9,726 nucleotides of DNA, taken from the NCBI GenBank assembly GCA_002701875.1, contig NZWI01000061.1:5005-14730 (forward strand). The letters run 5' to 3'. This DNA is from Fidelibacterota bacterium (lineage in GTDB: Bacteria > Fidelibacterota > Marinisomatia > Marinisomatales > TCS55). The translations under genes were made by a program, and so were the position numbers. The notes beneath the pieces were generated by a model. That model saw only the letters and a program-made list of their open reading frames with translations. It was not told where the DNA came from and ran no database searches. This document shows, piece by piece, positions 1-7,109 of the stretch. Each line of letters opens with the position of its first letter. Positions within the stretch are counted from its first letter, which is position 1.

Positions 1-1
1 T

Positions 2-622
2 AACCCCGACAATGTGAGCTATGGTTTGGATTATTCTGATAAACTAATATCGGCTGATCGCACTCGTGATGCTATAAAAGTTCTTAAGCAAGTTGTGGAT
101 GTAGACCCGTCGAGTAAAATATCACTTCGTAAATTGGCGCAGGCTTATGATGCAGATGATCGTTTAAGTGATGCAGCAAAAACATTCGAAAAATTATTTA
201 GATTAGATCCTCGAGATTTTCGTGTTGCCGTAAAAATTTCTGAAGTATATATTGAAGATGAAGAATATAGCTCAGCTCTCACTTGGGCTGATAAAGCAGT
301 TACTCTTTCAGGAGAAGGAGAAGCGTACGGTGCAAAAGGTAATGTATATTATAAGGCATTCCAAGCATGTAGGTCTAATGATATATCGACCGACGATCGA
401 GTAGTGGCAACATTTGCATATCAACAATTTGATGAGGCAGAGCAGAAAGGTTTCTCAAAATATAATCGTTCCAAAGATTGGTTGAAAGATAACGAAGTTT
501 TATTTGGAAAAGCTCAGTGGTTTATGATGAATGCGGATATTAAGAATCTCGGTTATGTAAAAGTCTCAAATAATTGTTATAATTGGATCTCAGAAAAGTT
601 GAAAAAACAAAAAGGCTGGTAA
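2..622 (+). CDS. TPR-repeat protein, 3' part only (5' end outside window)
   Basis: The frame is open from base 2 to a TAA at 620-622, giving 206 residues with no convincing start, so the gene begins upstream of the window. A GTG at 14 lies mid-repeat and is unlikely to be the true start. At least three tandem helical units of about 34 residues are visible, with TPR-like spacing: [11 protein letters not shown] (about 24-36), [21 protein letters not shown] with FRLDP (about 42-71), and [21 protein letters not shown] (about 78-98). A less regular, more polar C-terminal part follows, ending KKQKGW. TPR domains form superhelical scaffolds for protein contacts, and nothing here gives a specific partner. 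Location is unknown because any signal peptide would be upstream. The stop lies 2 bases before the glyA ATG, so the two genes are probably co-transcribed and translationally coupled. The TPR call is fairly sure; function is unknown. Confidence 0.8.
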   Translation, partial: NPDNVSYGLDYSDKLISADRTRDAIKVLKQVVDVDPSSKISLRKLAQAYDADDRLSDAAKTFEKLFRLDPRDFRVAVKISEVYIEDEEYSSALTWADKAVTLSGEGEAYGAKGNVYYKAFQACRSNDISTDDRVVATFAYQQFDEAEQKGFSKYNRSKDWLKDNEVLFGKAQWFMMNADIKNLGYVKVSNNCYNWISEKLKKQKGW

Positions 623-624
623 AA

Positions 625-1944
625 ATGGGCGCAAATAATGAGCCCTACTCATTTATAAAAGATAATGACTCTGAATTATATAATGTTTTAATGCGTGAAG
701 TTTCCAGGGAAGAAGAAACCCTGGAGCTTATTGCATCTGAAAACTTTGTCAGCTATCCTGTGCTAGAAATGGCAGGTTCACTTATGACGAATAAATATGC
801 AGAAGGATACCCAGGTGCAAGATATTATGGTGGGTGTGAATTCGTTGACCAAGCTGAAGATCTAGCTCGTGATAGAGCAAAAAAACTCTTTAATTGTGAT
901 TATGCAAATGTTCAGCCTCATTCAGGATCTCAAGCAAATATGGCAACTCTTATGACATTTCTTTCTGTTGGAGATACAATTATGGGATTGGATTTAGCAC
1001 ATGGGGGACATTTAACACATGGGAGCTCGGTAAGCTTTTCAGGCCAACTCTACAATTCTGTTTCTTATCAAGTTGAAGAAGGTACTGGTCGAGTAAATTT
1101 TGATGATGTTTATGATTTAGCAAAAAAATACCAACCCAAAATTATAATATGTGGAGGAAGTGCGTATCCTAGACATATTGAATTTGATAAATTTCGTGAA
1201 ATCGCGAGTAAAGTTGGTGCATTTCTTATGGCAGATATTGCACACCCTTCTGGTCTAGTAGCTGCAGGATTGCACCCGTCACCTATGCCATACTGTGATG
1301 TGGTCACTACAACAACACACAAAACACTTCGAGGTCCAAGAGGAGGGATGATTATGATGGGTAAAGACTTTGAAAATGAATGGGGTATAACGGCTCCTAA
1401 AAGTGGTAGAACTAAATTAGTTTCTGAATTATTGAATTCTGCCGTTATGCCTGGAGTACAAGGTGGACCCTTAATGCATATTATTGCTGCAAAGGCCCTA
1501 GCATTTGGAGAGGCTCTCGATCCGAGTTTTAAAGTATATGCTCAAAATATTGTTGATAATGCAAAAACAATGTCAAATGAGTTGCTTTCTAAAGATTATC
1601 GATTAATCTCCGGTGGTACAGATACCCATGTAATCTTAATAGATTTAACAAATAAAAACGTTACTGGAAAATCAGCAGAAAAAGCACTAGAAAAAGCAGG
1701 TATAACTGTTAATAAAAACATGATCCCCTTTGATAAACGGAGCCCCTTTATTACTAGCGGTATACGTATTGGAACACCTGCGATCACTACACGAGGTATG
1801 AGTAGTGATGAAATGGCTCTGATAGTTCAATTAATTGATGATATAATTAACGACATTGACAATGAAGATAAAATTAATAAAACTCGATCAACAGTTAGTT
1901 CCTTATGCAAATCATTTCCAATATACAGTGAGTTACATAAGTAA
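625..1944 (+). CDS. glyA: Serine hydroxymethyltransferase
   Basis: This is a PLP-dependent cytosolic enzyme that interconverts serine plus tetrahydrofolate with glycine plus 5,10-methylene-tetrahydrofolate, feeding one-carbon units to purine, thymidylate and methionine synthesis. The product is 439 residues, slightly longer than the usual 415-430. Family motifs run in order: [17 protein letters not shown] with Tyr58 and Glu60; [17 protein letters not shown] at 126-133, which includes the His that stacks on [11 protein letters not shown] with Asp204 and His207; and [14 protein letters not shown] with the Schiff-base lysine at Lys233. GVQGGP, SGGTDTH and the C-terminal [15 protein letters not shown] are also present, so the enzyme looks active. 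I chose the ATG at 625. An in-frame start at 583 would overlap the upstream TPR gene by 40 bases and add a Lys/Arg-rich stretch not typical of the family. The ribosome site is weak (aaaggctgg), consistent with coupling to the gene 2 bases upstream. The last 17 bases overlap the likely start of the next gene. Confidence 0.97.
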   Translation: MGANNEPYSFIKDNDSELYNVLMREVSREEETLELIASENFVSYPVLEMAGSLMTNKYAEGYPGARYYGGCEFVDQAEDLARDRAKKLFNCDYANVQPHSGSQANMATLMTFLSVGDTIMGLDLAHGGHLTHGSSVSFSGQLYNSVSYQVEEGTGRVNFDDVYDLAKKYQPKIIICGGSAYPRHIEFDKFREIASKVGAFLMADIAHPSGLVAAGLHPSPMPYCDVVTTTTHKTLRGPRGGMIMMGKDFENEWGITAPKSGRTKLVSELLNSAVMPGVQGGPLMHIIAAKALAFGEALDPSFKVYAQNIVDNAKTMSNELLSKDYRLISGGTDTHVILIDLTNKNVTGKSAEKALEKAGITVNKNMIPFDKRSPFITSGIRIGTPAITTRGMSSDEMALIVQLIDDIINDIDNEDKINKTRSTVSSLCKSFPIYSELHK

Positions 1945-2815
1945 TATTCCTATTCCAGTTTTAGTTAGATCACTACGATTATACTCTATTTCATTTTTCC
2001 TATTTCTTTATTCATGTAGCTCTACTGTTTTTCTATTAGATAAAAAACCGCAGTGGGCTGATCAAGGTTATGAATTTCATGTTAATAATCTTGTTAAAAA
2101 GGCAAATTCAAAACCAAATAATCCAATACGTTTACTTGATGCCACGAGAGCATTAACTATCCATTCTTTTGGTTTTACTATGGAAAATGCAGATCGTCTT
2201 ATTATTAATGATTATGAAAGAGGTAAAAAACTATATGCTTCAGCACATGAATCCTTTTCGGAAGCTGTAACATTTGGGAATAAATCTTTATCTCTTAAAT
2301 ATCCTGATTATACTTCATGGATTAATGGCGATATAAATTCAATACCTAAATTCGATAAAAATGATATAGAATATCTTTATTGGACTGCTGGGGCATACGG
2401 AGGTGCTATAAAATCAAGTAGAGGTAACCCCGAATGGGTAATCTTGTTGCCAAGAGTGGGAAAATTATTAGAAGCAGCACTAAATATTGATCCAGATTGG
2501 AATAACGGCTCACTATATGTTGGAATGATTTCCTATACTATGATACGACATGACGCACCAATTGATAAAGAATCAACTGCAACCAATTATTTTAATAAAG
2601 CTGTCGAGATATCAAATAATTTAGATGCTAGCCCTTATATTTCATTAGCAGAAAACGTATGTATTCCAAATCAAGATAGGAATAACTTTATAAATTTATT
2701 ATATAAAGCTTTAAATATTGATATGGATGCTGAACCTGATTTACGTTTGACGAATTATATAAACCAAAAAAGAGCGCAATGGTTACTTGATAATATTGAT
2801 GAATTTTTTTATTAG
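1928..2815 (+). CDS. tatT: TRAP transporter T-component lipoprotein (TatT family)
   Basis: This is a predicted periplasmic lipoprotein of the TRAP T-component family, known from Treponema pallidum TatT, a TPR-like helical protein that associates with the P component. Landmarks are YWTAGAYGG (Trp152 onward), NPEW (167-170), [19 protein letters not shown] (173-191) and a hydrophobic N-terminus ending in the lipobox LYSC with Cys30 as the lipidated residue. These match the family pattern of YW..A.W, a conserved L-P-x-V and LDP. The start is uncertain. GTG at 1928 gives a 29-residue signal with Arg14 and Arg17 before the hydrophobic core, and overlaps glyA by 17 bases. TTG at 1856 or ATG at 1862 would make an unusually long leader buried in glyA. 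No good Shine-Dalgarno precedes any of them, so expression probably relies on coupling to glyA. The gene directly precedes the P and Q-M components, which strongly supports the call. Length is 295 residues from the chosen start. Confidence 0.85.
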   Translation: MSYISNIPIPVLVRSLRLYSISFFLFLYSCSSTVFLLDKKPQWADQGYEFHVNNLVKKANSKPNNPIRLLDATRALTIHSFGFTMENADRLIINDYERGKKLYASAHESFSEAVTFGNKSLSLKYPDYTSWINGDINSIPKFDKNDIEYLYWTAGAYGGAIKSSRGNPEWVILLPRVGKLLEAALNIDPDWNNGSLYVGMISYTMIRHDAPIDKESTATNYFNKAVEISNNLDASPYISLAENVCIPNQDRNNFINLLYKALNIDMDAEPDLRLTNYINQKRAQWLLDNIDEFFY

Positions 2816-2818
2816 GGA
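2814..2818 (+). promoter_or_regulatory. Ribosome binding site of the TRAP P component
   Basis: AGGGA overlaps the TAG stop of the tatT-like gene and lies 4 bases before the ATG at 2823. It fixes the start of the binding-protein gene at 2823 rather than at 2787, which would lie inside tatT and spoil the signal peptide. Confidence 0.65.
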
Positions 2819-2822
2819 TAAA

Positions 2823-3815
2823 ATGATTAGAAAATCTATAGTTTCACTATTAATACTAATTTTATTGCAGCCAATTTTTGCAAAAAAAATTATTATAAAA
2901 ATGGCTACTTTGGCACCTGAAGGTACAGAATGGCACGGTCTATTAGTTGATTTGGGTCAAAGATGGCAAAAAGAAACAAATGGTGAAGTCAGACTACGAA
3001 TATATCCTGGTGGTGTAGTTGGTGATGAAACCGATATGGTCAGGAAAATGCGCATTGGTCAGATCCACGGCGCTGCTATGTCTACTGAGGGTATGTCAGA
3101 AATAAACCCTTACTTTACTAGTTTTTATATGCCAATGCTTTATCAATCGTATGATGAAGTAGATTATGTAAGGGAAAAATTAAATGAGGAATTAATAACT
3201 AAGACAGAAGAAAATGGTTTTAAGCTTCTCACAATGGTTGATGTAGGATGGGTTTATTGGTTTTCTACTGAACCAGTTTTAATTCCTTCAGATTTAAAAA
3301 AATTAAAAATATTTATTTGGGCAGGAGATTATAAATCAACTCAATTATATGAAACCCATGGCTATCAACCTATTCCACTAGCCATGACTGATGTACTATC
3401 TGGTTTGCAAACTGGCTTGATTTCTGCAATAGGGTTTAATCCAATGTATACTTTAGCTCAGCAATTATTCGGCATTGCAGATAATATGCTAGATATGAAA
3501 TGGGGCAATTTAACTGCTGCAATTATTGTTGATATGAAAACTTGGAATAGGATTGATTCAAAATATCAAGAAGTTATGTTAAGTGTCGCTCAAGACATTG
3601 GTAAAGGATTTCAAGAGAAAAATCGTTACGAATCTGATAAAGCAATTGGAGTTATGGAAGAATATGGATTGAAAATTAATCGTCCCAATCCAAGCCAATT
3701 TAATGAATGGGAAACTCTGATTGAAAAGATGACACCTGATTTTCGAGGAACAGTAATAGAAGAAAAAGCTTTTGATCGATTAATGGATATAATGAAAGAA
3801 ATGGAATCCCATTAA
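2823..3815 (+). CDS. dctP: TRAP transporter substrate-binding protein, DctP/TatP type
   Basis: This is the periplasmic solute receptor of a tripartite ATP-independent transporter; it captures ligand and hands it to the Q-M permease. The product is 330 residues, normal for the family. A Sec signal peptide is visible (Arg3-Lys4, hydrophobic 5-19, likely cleavage after IFA at 20). The mature protein begins in DctP style (KMATLAPEGTEWHG), followed by RLRIYPGGVVGDE, LQTGLISAI and a C-terminal helical region. At the site where most DctP proteins have LKGLKIRV, with the Arg that pairs with the ligand carboxylate, this one reads LKKLKIFIWAGD (157-169), with Phe164 in the Arg position. The Trp-x-Gly-Asp pattern fits the TatP branch that travels with T components, whose ligand is proposed to be hydrophobic. 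The true ligand is not visible from sequence. Unlike the Treponema version I see no lipobox. The gene follows the T component by 7 bases and overlaps the Q-M frame by 3. Confidence 0.93.
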   Translation: MIRKSIVSLLILILLQPIFAKKIIIKMATLAPEGTEWHGLLVDLGQRWQKETNGEVRLRIYPGGVVGDETDMVRKMRIGQIHGAAMSTEGMSEINPYFTSFYMPMLYQSYDEVDYVREKLNEELITKTEENGFKLLTMVDVGWVYWFSTEPVLIPSDLKKLKIFIWAGDYKSTQLYETHGYQPIPLAMTDVLSGLQTGLISAIGFNPMYTLAQQLFGIADNMLDMKWGNLTAAIIVDMKTWNRIDSKYQEVMLSVAQDIGKGFQEKNRYESDKAIGVMEEYGLKINRPNPSQFNEWETLIEKMTPDFRGTVIEEKAFDRLMDIMKEMESH

Positions 3816-5592
3816 TCATAAAAATATAGAAAATAATTTTTCAATTATTATCTTTTTATTACTGGTAATATTTCCAGCAATAGAAGTTATTTCACGTTTA
3901 TTTGGTACGACAGGAATCGTTGCTTCGCCTGTACTCGTTCAACATTTAACATTATATATAGGTTTTTCTGGCGCGATTATTGCTTCTAGAAGAAATAAAC
4001 TATTATCTTTATCTAACTCTCTTTTATTTAATAATGAGGACCAAATAGATTGGTCTAATATTATTGCCAAAATAACTACTATAGTTATAGTTATAGTGCT
4101 ATCATTAGGCGCTTGGAATTTAGTAATGATTGAAATGGAATTTCCTGTTGATATTGCCCCATTTTTGCCTCGGTGGGTCGCATTACTTATTATGCCAGTT
4201 GGTTTTGCAACTATATCATTACATATGATTCATAACAGTTATTCTAAATTAAAAAATAGAATAGTTTTATTACTCATAATCACATTGACTATCATTTTAT
4301 TCCAATGGGAGTTTCTTCGAGATATAAATTTTCTGCCATATTTACTAATTGGTGCGATATTATTTTCTTTATTTAAGGGTGCACCTATTTTTATTGGTCT
4401 AGGTGGCCTTGCTTTATTGTTTTTTTGGAGAGACTGGACTCCAATATCTGCAATTTCTGCTGAGACTTATCGTATCGTTGTCTCCCCAACTTTGTCAACA
4501 ATCCCATTATTCACATTGGCAGGATACATTTTAGCTGAAAGTAAAGCTTCGGAAAGACTAGTTGTTCTATTTCGTGCGCTATTTGGTTGGATTCCCGGAG
4601 GTACTCCGATTGTCCTTGTCCTTCTTTGTGGATTTTTTACTGCTCTAACTGGAGGTTCTGGAGTAACAATTTTAGCATTGGGTGGGCTTTTGATGCCTGT
4701 TTTAATTAAGGAAGGATATTCAAAAGTATTTTCTTTAGGACTCATAACTGTTGCGGGCTCATTAGGTCTATTATTCCCACCAAGTCTACCACTTATTATT
4801 TATGGAGTTACTGCTGGTATATCAATTAAATCCGTTTTTCTAGCTGGAATTGTACCTGGCTTAATTCGAGTAGGTATGATCGGTGGTTGGGCAGTTTGGC
4901 AGGGCAAAGTGCAATCTGTAACAAGGCATAATTTCAATATTGGTAAAATCATATCAGCTCTCAAAGATGCGAGATGGGAAGCAATCATACCAGTTTTAGT
5001 TTTATTTGGCATTTTTGGTGGATACACTACGTTAGTAGAAACGGCAGCATTAATATCAATCTATGTTTTTGTTGTAGAGTTTTTTATCTATAAGGATCTA
5101 AAGTATAATGACTTGCAAAAAATAATATTAGATTGTTCCACTCTTATAGGTGGAGTGCTGATTATACTTGGAGTTGCAATGGGACTTACAAGTTATCTTG
5201 TCGATGCACAAATTCCCATGCATTTACTTGAATGGGTGAAGTCGACAATATCATCAAAGTTTATATTTTTACTAATGTTAAATATTTTTCTTCTTGCTGT
5301 AGGTTGCTTGATGGATATTTTTTCTGCAATCATCATTGTTGTACCATTAATTACTCCTTTAGGGGCGTATTTTGGAATTGATCCGATACATCTAGCTATA
5401 ATATTTATTGCAAATCTTGAATTAGGATTTTTAACTCCACCTGTCGGTATGAATCTTTTCTTATCGTCTTATCGATTTGAGGAACCAATGTCTAATATTT
5501 ATAAGTCTACTTTGCCATTCTTTTTGGTCATGCTATTGAGCGTTATTGCTATTACTTATATACCAATTTTATCAACTTGGGTTATCAAATAA
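3811..5592 (+). CDS. Fused TRAP transporter permease (DctQ-DctM), probable ATT start
   Basis: This is an inner-membrane permease in which the small (Q) and large (M) TRAP subunits are one chain, as in other TatT-containing systems. Transport is driven by an ion gradient. From 3811 it has 593 residues. The Q part (1 to about 165) has four hydrophobic segments with DctQ-like IEVISRLFG followed by YIGFSGAIIASRRNKLLSLS. The M part (about 174-590) shows IPLFTLAGYIL (231 onward), LTGGSGVTILALGG, PPSLPLIIYG (323 onward), AIIIVVPLITP and TPPVGMN (542-548). No ATG, GTG or TTG occurs between the stop at 3793 and a GTG at 4096. Starting at 4096 would delete the first two Q helices. The best candidate is ATT at 3811, overlapping the dctP stop as ATTAA, with GGA 5 bases upstream. 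Other explanations are a +1 frameshift at the end of dctP, an ATA start at 3826, or a base error: one change, T3813 to G, would create ATG. The gene ends in tandem TAATAA. Confidence 0.85.
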   Translation: MNHKNIENNFSIIIFLLLVIFPAIEVISRLFGTTGIVASPVLVQHLTLYIGFSGAIIASRRNKLLSLSNSLLFNNEDQIDWSNIIAKITTIVIVIVLSLGAWNLVMIEMEFPVDIAPFLPRWVALLIMPVGFATISLHMIHNSYSKLKNRIVLLLIITLTIILFQWEFLRDINFLPYLLIGAILFSLFKGAPIFIGLGGLALLFFWRDWTPISAISAETYRIVVSPTLSTIPLFTLAGYILAESKASERLVVLFRALFGWIPGGTPIVLVLLCGFFTALTGGSGVTILALGGLLMPVLIKEGYSKVFSLGLITVAGSLGLLFPPSLPLIIYGVTAGISIKSVFLAGIVPGLIRVGMIGGWAVWQGKVQSVTRHNFNIGKIISALKDARWEAIIPVLVLFGIFGGYTTLVETAALISIYVFVVEFFIYKDLKYNDLQKIILDCSTLIGGVLIILGVAMGLTSYLVDAQIPMHLLEWVKSTISSKFIFLLMLNIFLLAVGCLMDIFSAIIIVVPLITPLGAYFGIDPIHLAIIFIANLELGFLTPPVGMNLFLSSYRFEEPMSNIYKSTLPFFLVMLLSVIAITYIPILSTWVIK

Positions 5593-5608
5593 TAAAATTT
5601 CTTAATTC

Positions 5609-5638
5609 TTGCCTACATTCCATATAAAAGGGTAATTT
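5609..5638 (+). promoter_or_regulatory. Candidate promoter for the porV-like gene
   Basis: TTGCCT at 5609-5614 and TAATTT at 5633-5638 are separated by 18 bases, a loose match to sigma-70-type elements. The TTG and TAnnTTT elements also faintly resemble the Bacteroidetes -33/-7 pattern. In AT-rich sequence such matches arise often by chance, so this is only a candidate. The position, about 100 bases before the start codon in the only gap, is reasonable. Confidence 0.25.
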
Positions 5639-5710
5639 TACTCAAATAACAGGAGTTCACATAAAACATCGCTAACGGTTGAATCGTTTCTTACTTTAAT
5701 TAATTTAGAA

Positions 5711-5724
5711 TCCCATGTATGGGA
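5711..5724. repeat. Perfect inverted repeat next to the porV ribosome site
   Basis: TCCCAT and ATGGGA are exact reverse complements separated by GT. The repeat ends where the purine-rich ribosome site (AAGGA, 5725-5729) begins, 11 bases before the ATG at 5736. It could be a protein-binding half-site pair. A hairpin is also possible, but the 2-base loop would force the inner pairs open. It is short enough that chance is a real alternative. Confidence 0.35.
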
Positions 5725-5735
5725 AAGGATCATTT

Positions 5736-7097
5736 ATGAAACGGATATTTTCAATTGTGATGGCGCTCCTGCTCATTAGCAGCTTGCCTCTCAATGCACA
5801 AGGTGAAGCTGGTTCCATTTTTCTCTTAATATCACCCGGCGCTCGAGCTGGAGGTATGGGTGAAGCTCAAGTGGCCGTGGCCAATGATGCTTACGCAAGT
5901 TATTGGAATCCTGCTGGATTAGCCTTTCAAGAAGGTTCAGAATTAGCGATAATGCATGTTAATTGGCTGCCAAACTTGGCAGACGACATGTACTATGAAT
6001 TTCTTGGCTTTCGCAAACAATTCCCCACTTTAGGTACCCTTGGTGGTCATTTAATATATTTGAATCTGGGTGAACAAGTCAGGATGGATGAGTACGCTCA
6101 GTATCAGGGGAAATTTACTTCCTATATGATGGCTGCTGCTGTTTCTTACAGTTCAAAGTTGTCCTCTTCTTCATCTTTTGGCTTGAATGCAAAAATTTCT
6201 TACCAACATCTGGTTGAGTTAGGAACAGGTTCTGAAAAAGGTAAGGGAACTTCTACAGATTTTGGATTTGATCTAGGATATATGAAGAAAGGTTGGTTGA
6301 CACCAAATTTAGATCTAGGTATTACAATGACTAATATTGGTCCAAAAGTTTCTTTCATTGACCCTGATCAAGCAGATCCTCAACCTACTAACTTAACTTT
6401 TGGTTTTGCATACGAAGCATTCAAGAATGATAATAATAGCTTCACACTTGTTTATGATATAGATAAGCTACTTGTGGCATCATATCCAGATATGGACTGG
6501 GATGGCGATGGTTTGATTGGAGGTTTTGATAGTAACGGTAAAGAAAGTGTAAAGAACAATAATTACAATACTAATGGAAAATTAGAAATCGCCCATAAAG
6601 ATCCACTTTATAAAGCAATATTTACATCGTGGGTAGATGACTGGATTTTAGGTGGCGATATTGATCGTGCTCCCGCTGGAGAAGATGCGGATAGGAAAAT
6701 TGGCGGATGGGAATGGGTTGGCGATGCTAATGGCAATGGCAAACCTGATTCTGAGGAGATGTTAAATACGGCCAGTGAATATGGTGCAAAATTTGGTGAT
6801 AATAATTGGGGGATTTATAATGAATGGGGACAAAAAGAAGTTGGATCTGCTGACGATCGCTCAATCCAAGATGAATTAGATAAATTAGTCCATAATTTTG
6901 GAATGGAGTATTGGTATTCATCTTATTTTGCCTTAAGAGGAGGGTATTACTTTGACAAAACCGGAAAAATATCAAACCCAACCTTTGGTGTAGGATTAAG
7001 ATTCTCTAATTATGGATTTGATTTTGGTTATACATCAGGAGAGCCGGGGCATCCACTGACAAATACGATGCGGTTCTCCATGAATGTTATTTTTTAG
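5736..7097 (+). CDS. PorV/PorQ-family outer-membrane protein with EF-hand-like insert
   Basis: This is a predicted outer-membrane beta-barrel of the PorV/PorQ family. PorV belongs to the type IX secretion attachment complex and receives cargo carrying C-terminal sorting domains. The signal peptide is clear: Lys2-Arg3, hydrophobic 4-18, likely cleavage after LNA at 21. The family signature follows as SPGARAGGMGEAQVAVANDA and SYWNPAGLAF, then alternating strand patterns. The C-terminus ends in a strand closing on Phe (RFSMNVIF), as expected for a barrel. The product is 453 residues, longer than the usual 350-400. Extra polar sequence lies between about 250 and 390, with two calcium-loop-like motifs: DMDWDGDG (252-259) and DANGNGKPDSEE (330-341), the latter matching EF-hand positions 1, 3, 5, 6, 9 and 12. 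The start at 5736 has AAGGA 6 bases upstream; an ATG at 5715 lies inside the inverted repeat and spoils the signal peptide. Many FCB genomes carry several paralogues, so a dedicated role with the next gene is inferred. Confidence 0.88.
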   Translation: MKRIFSIVMALLLISSLPLNAQGEAGSIFLLISPGARAGGMGEAQVAVANDAYASYWNPAGLAFQEGSELAIMHVNWLPNLADDMYYEFLGFRKQFPTLGTLGGHLIYLNLGEQVRMDEYAQYQGKFTSYMMAAAVSYSSKLSSSSSFGLNAKISYQHLVELGTGSEKGKGTSTDFGFDLGYMKKGWLTPNLDLGITMTNIGPKVSFIDPDQADPQPTNLTFGFAYEAFKNDNNSFTLVYDIDKLLVASYPDMDWDGDGLIGGFDSNGKESVKNNNYNTNGKLEIAHKDPLYKAIFTSWVDDWILGGDIDRAPAGEDADRKIGGWEWVGDANGNGKPDSEEMLNTASEYGAKFGDNNWGIYNEWGQKEVGSADDRSIQDELDKLVHNFGMEYWYSSYFALRGGYYFDKTGKISNPTFGVGLRFSNYGFDFGYTSGEPGHPLTNTMRFSMNVIF

Positions 7098-7109
7098 AAC
7101 AAATTTAAC

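Larger units (their letters stand above)
5593..5735 (+). other. Intergenic region between the TRAP operon and the porV-like gene
   Basis: These 143 bases are the only sizeable non-coding gap in the window. They are AT-rich with no family-like ORF. I found no strong GC stem followed by a T run, so no confident rho-independent terminator for the TRAP operon. The gap holds a weak promoter-like pair, a short perfect inverted repeat, and the ribosome site of the downstream gene. An AGGAG at 5652-5656 is not followed by a usable start codon. Confidence 0.6.

Noticed and set aside
583..624. Extended N-terminus for SHMT from an upstream ATG
   Set aside because: It overlaps the TPR gene by 40 bases and adds 14 charged residues not typical of the family; ATG at 625 gives a normal N-terminus.
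1110..1322. Minus-strand open frame inside glyA (others at 1596-1787, 4467-4745, 4800-5027, 6727-6981 and 7741-7941)
   Set aside because: All lie fully antisense to well-supported genes, have no recognisable motifs and read as low-quality shadow translations.
4096..4098. GTG as the real start of the TRAP permease
   Set aside because: The open frame upstream encodes two further DctQ-like membrane helices with the family SRLFG and GAIIASRR pattern, so starting here would truncate the Q domain.
5593..5660. Terminator after the TRAP operon
   Set aside because: GGGTAA-TT-TTACTC at 5630-5643 can pair weakly, but the loop is too short, one pair is G-U and no T run follows.
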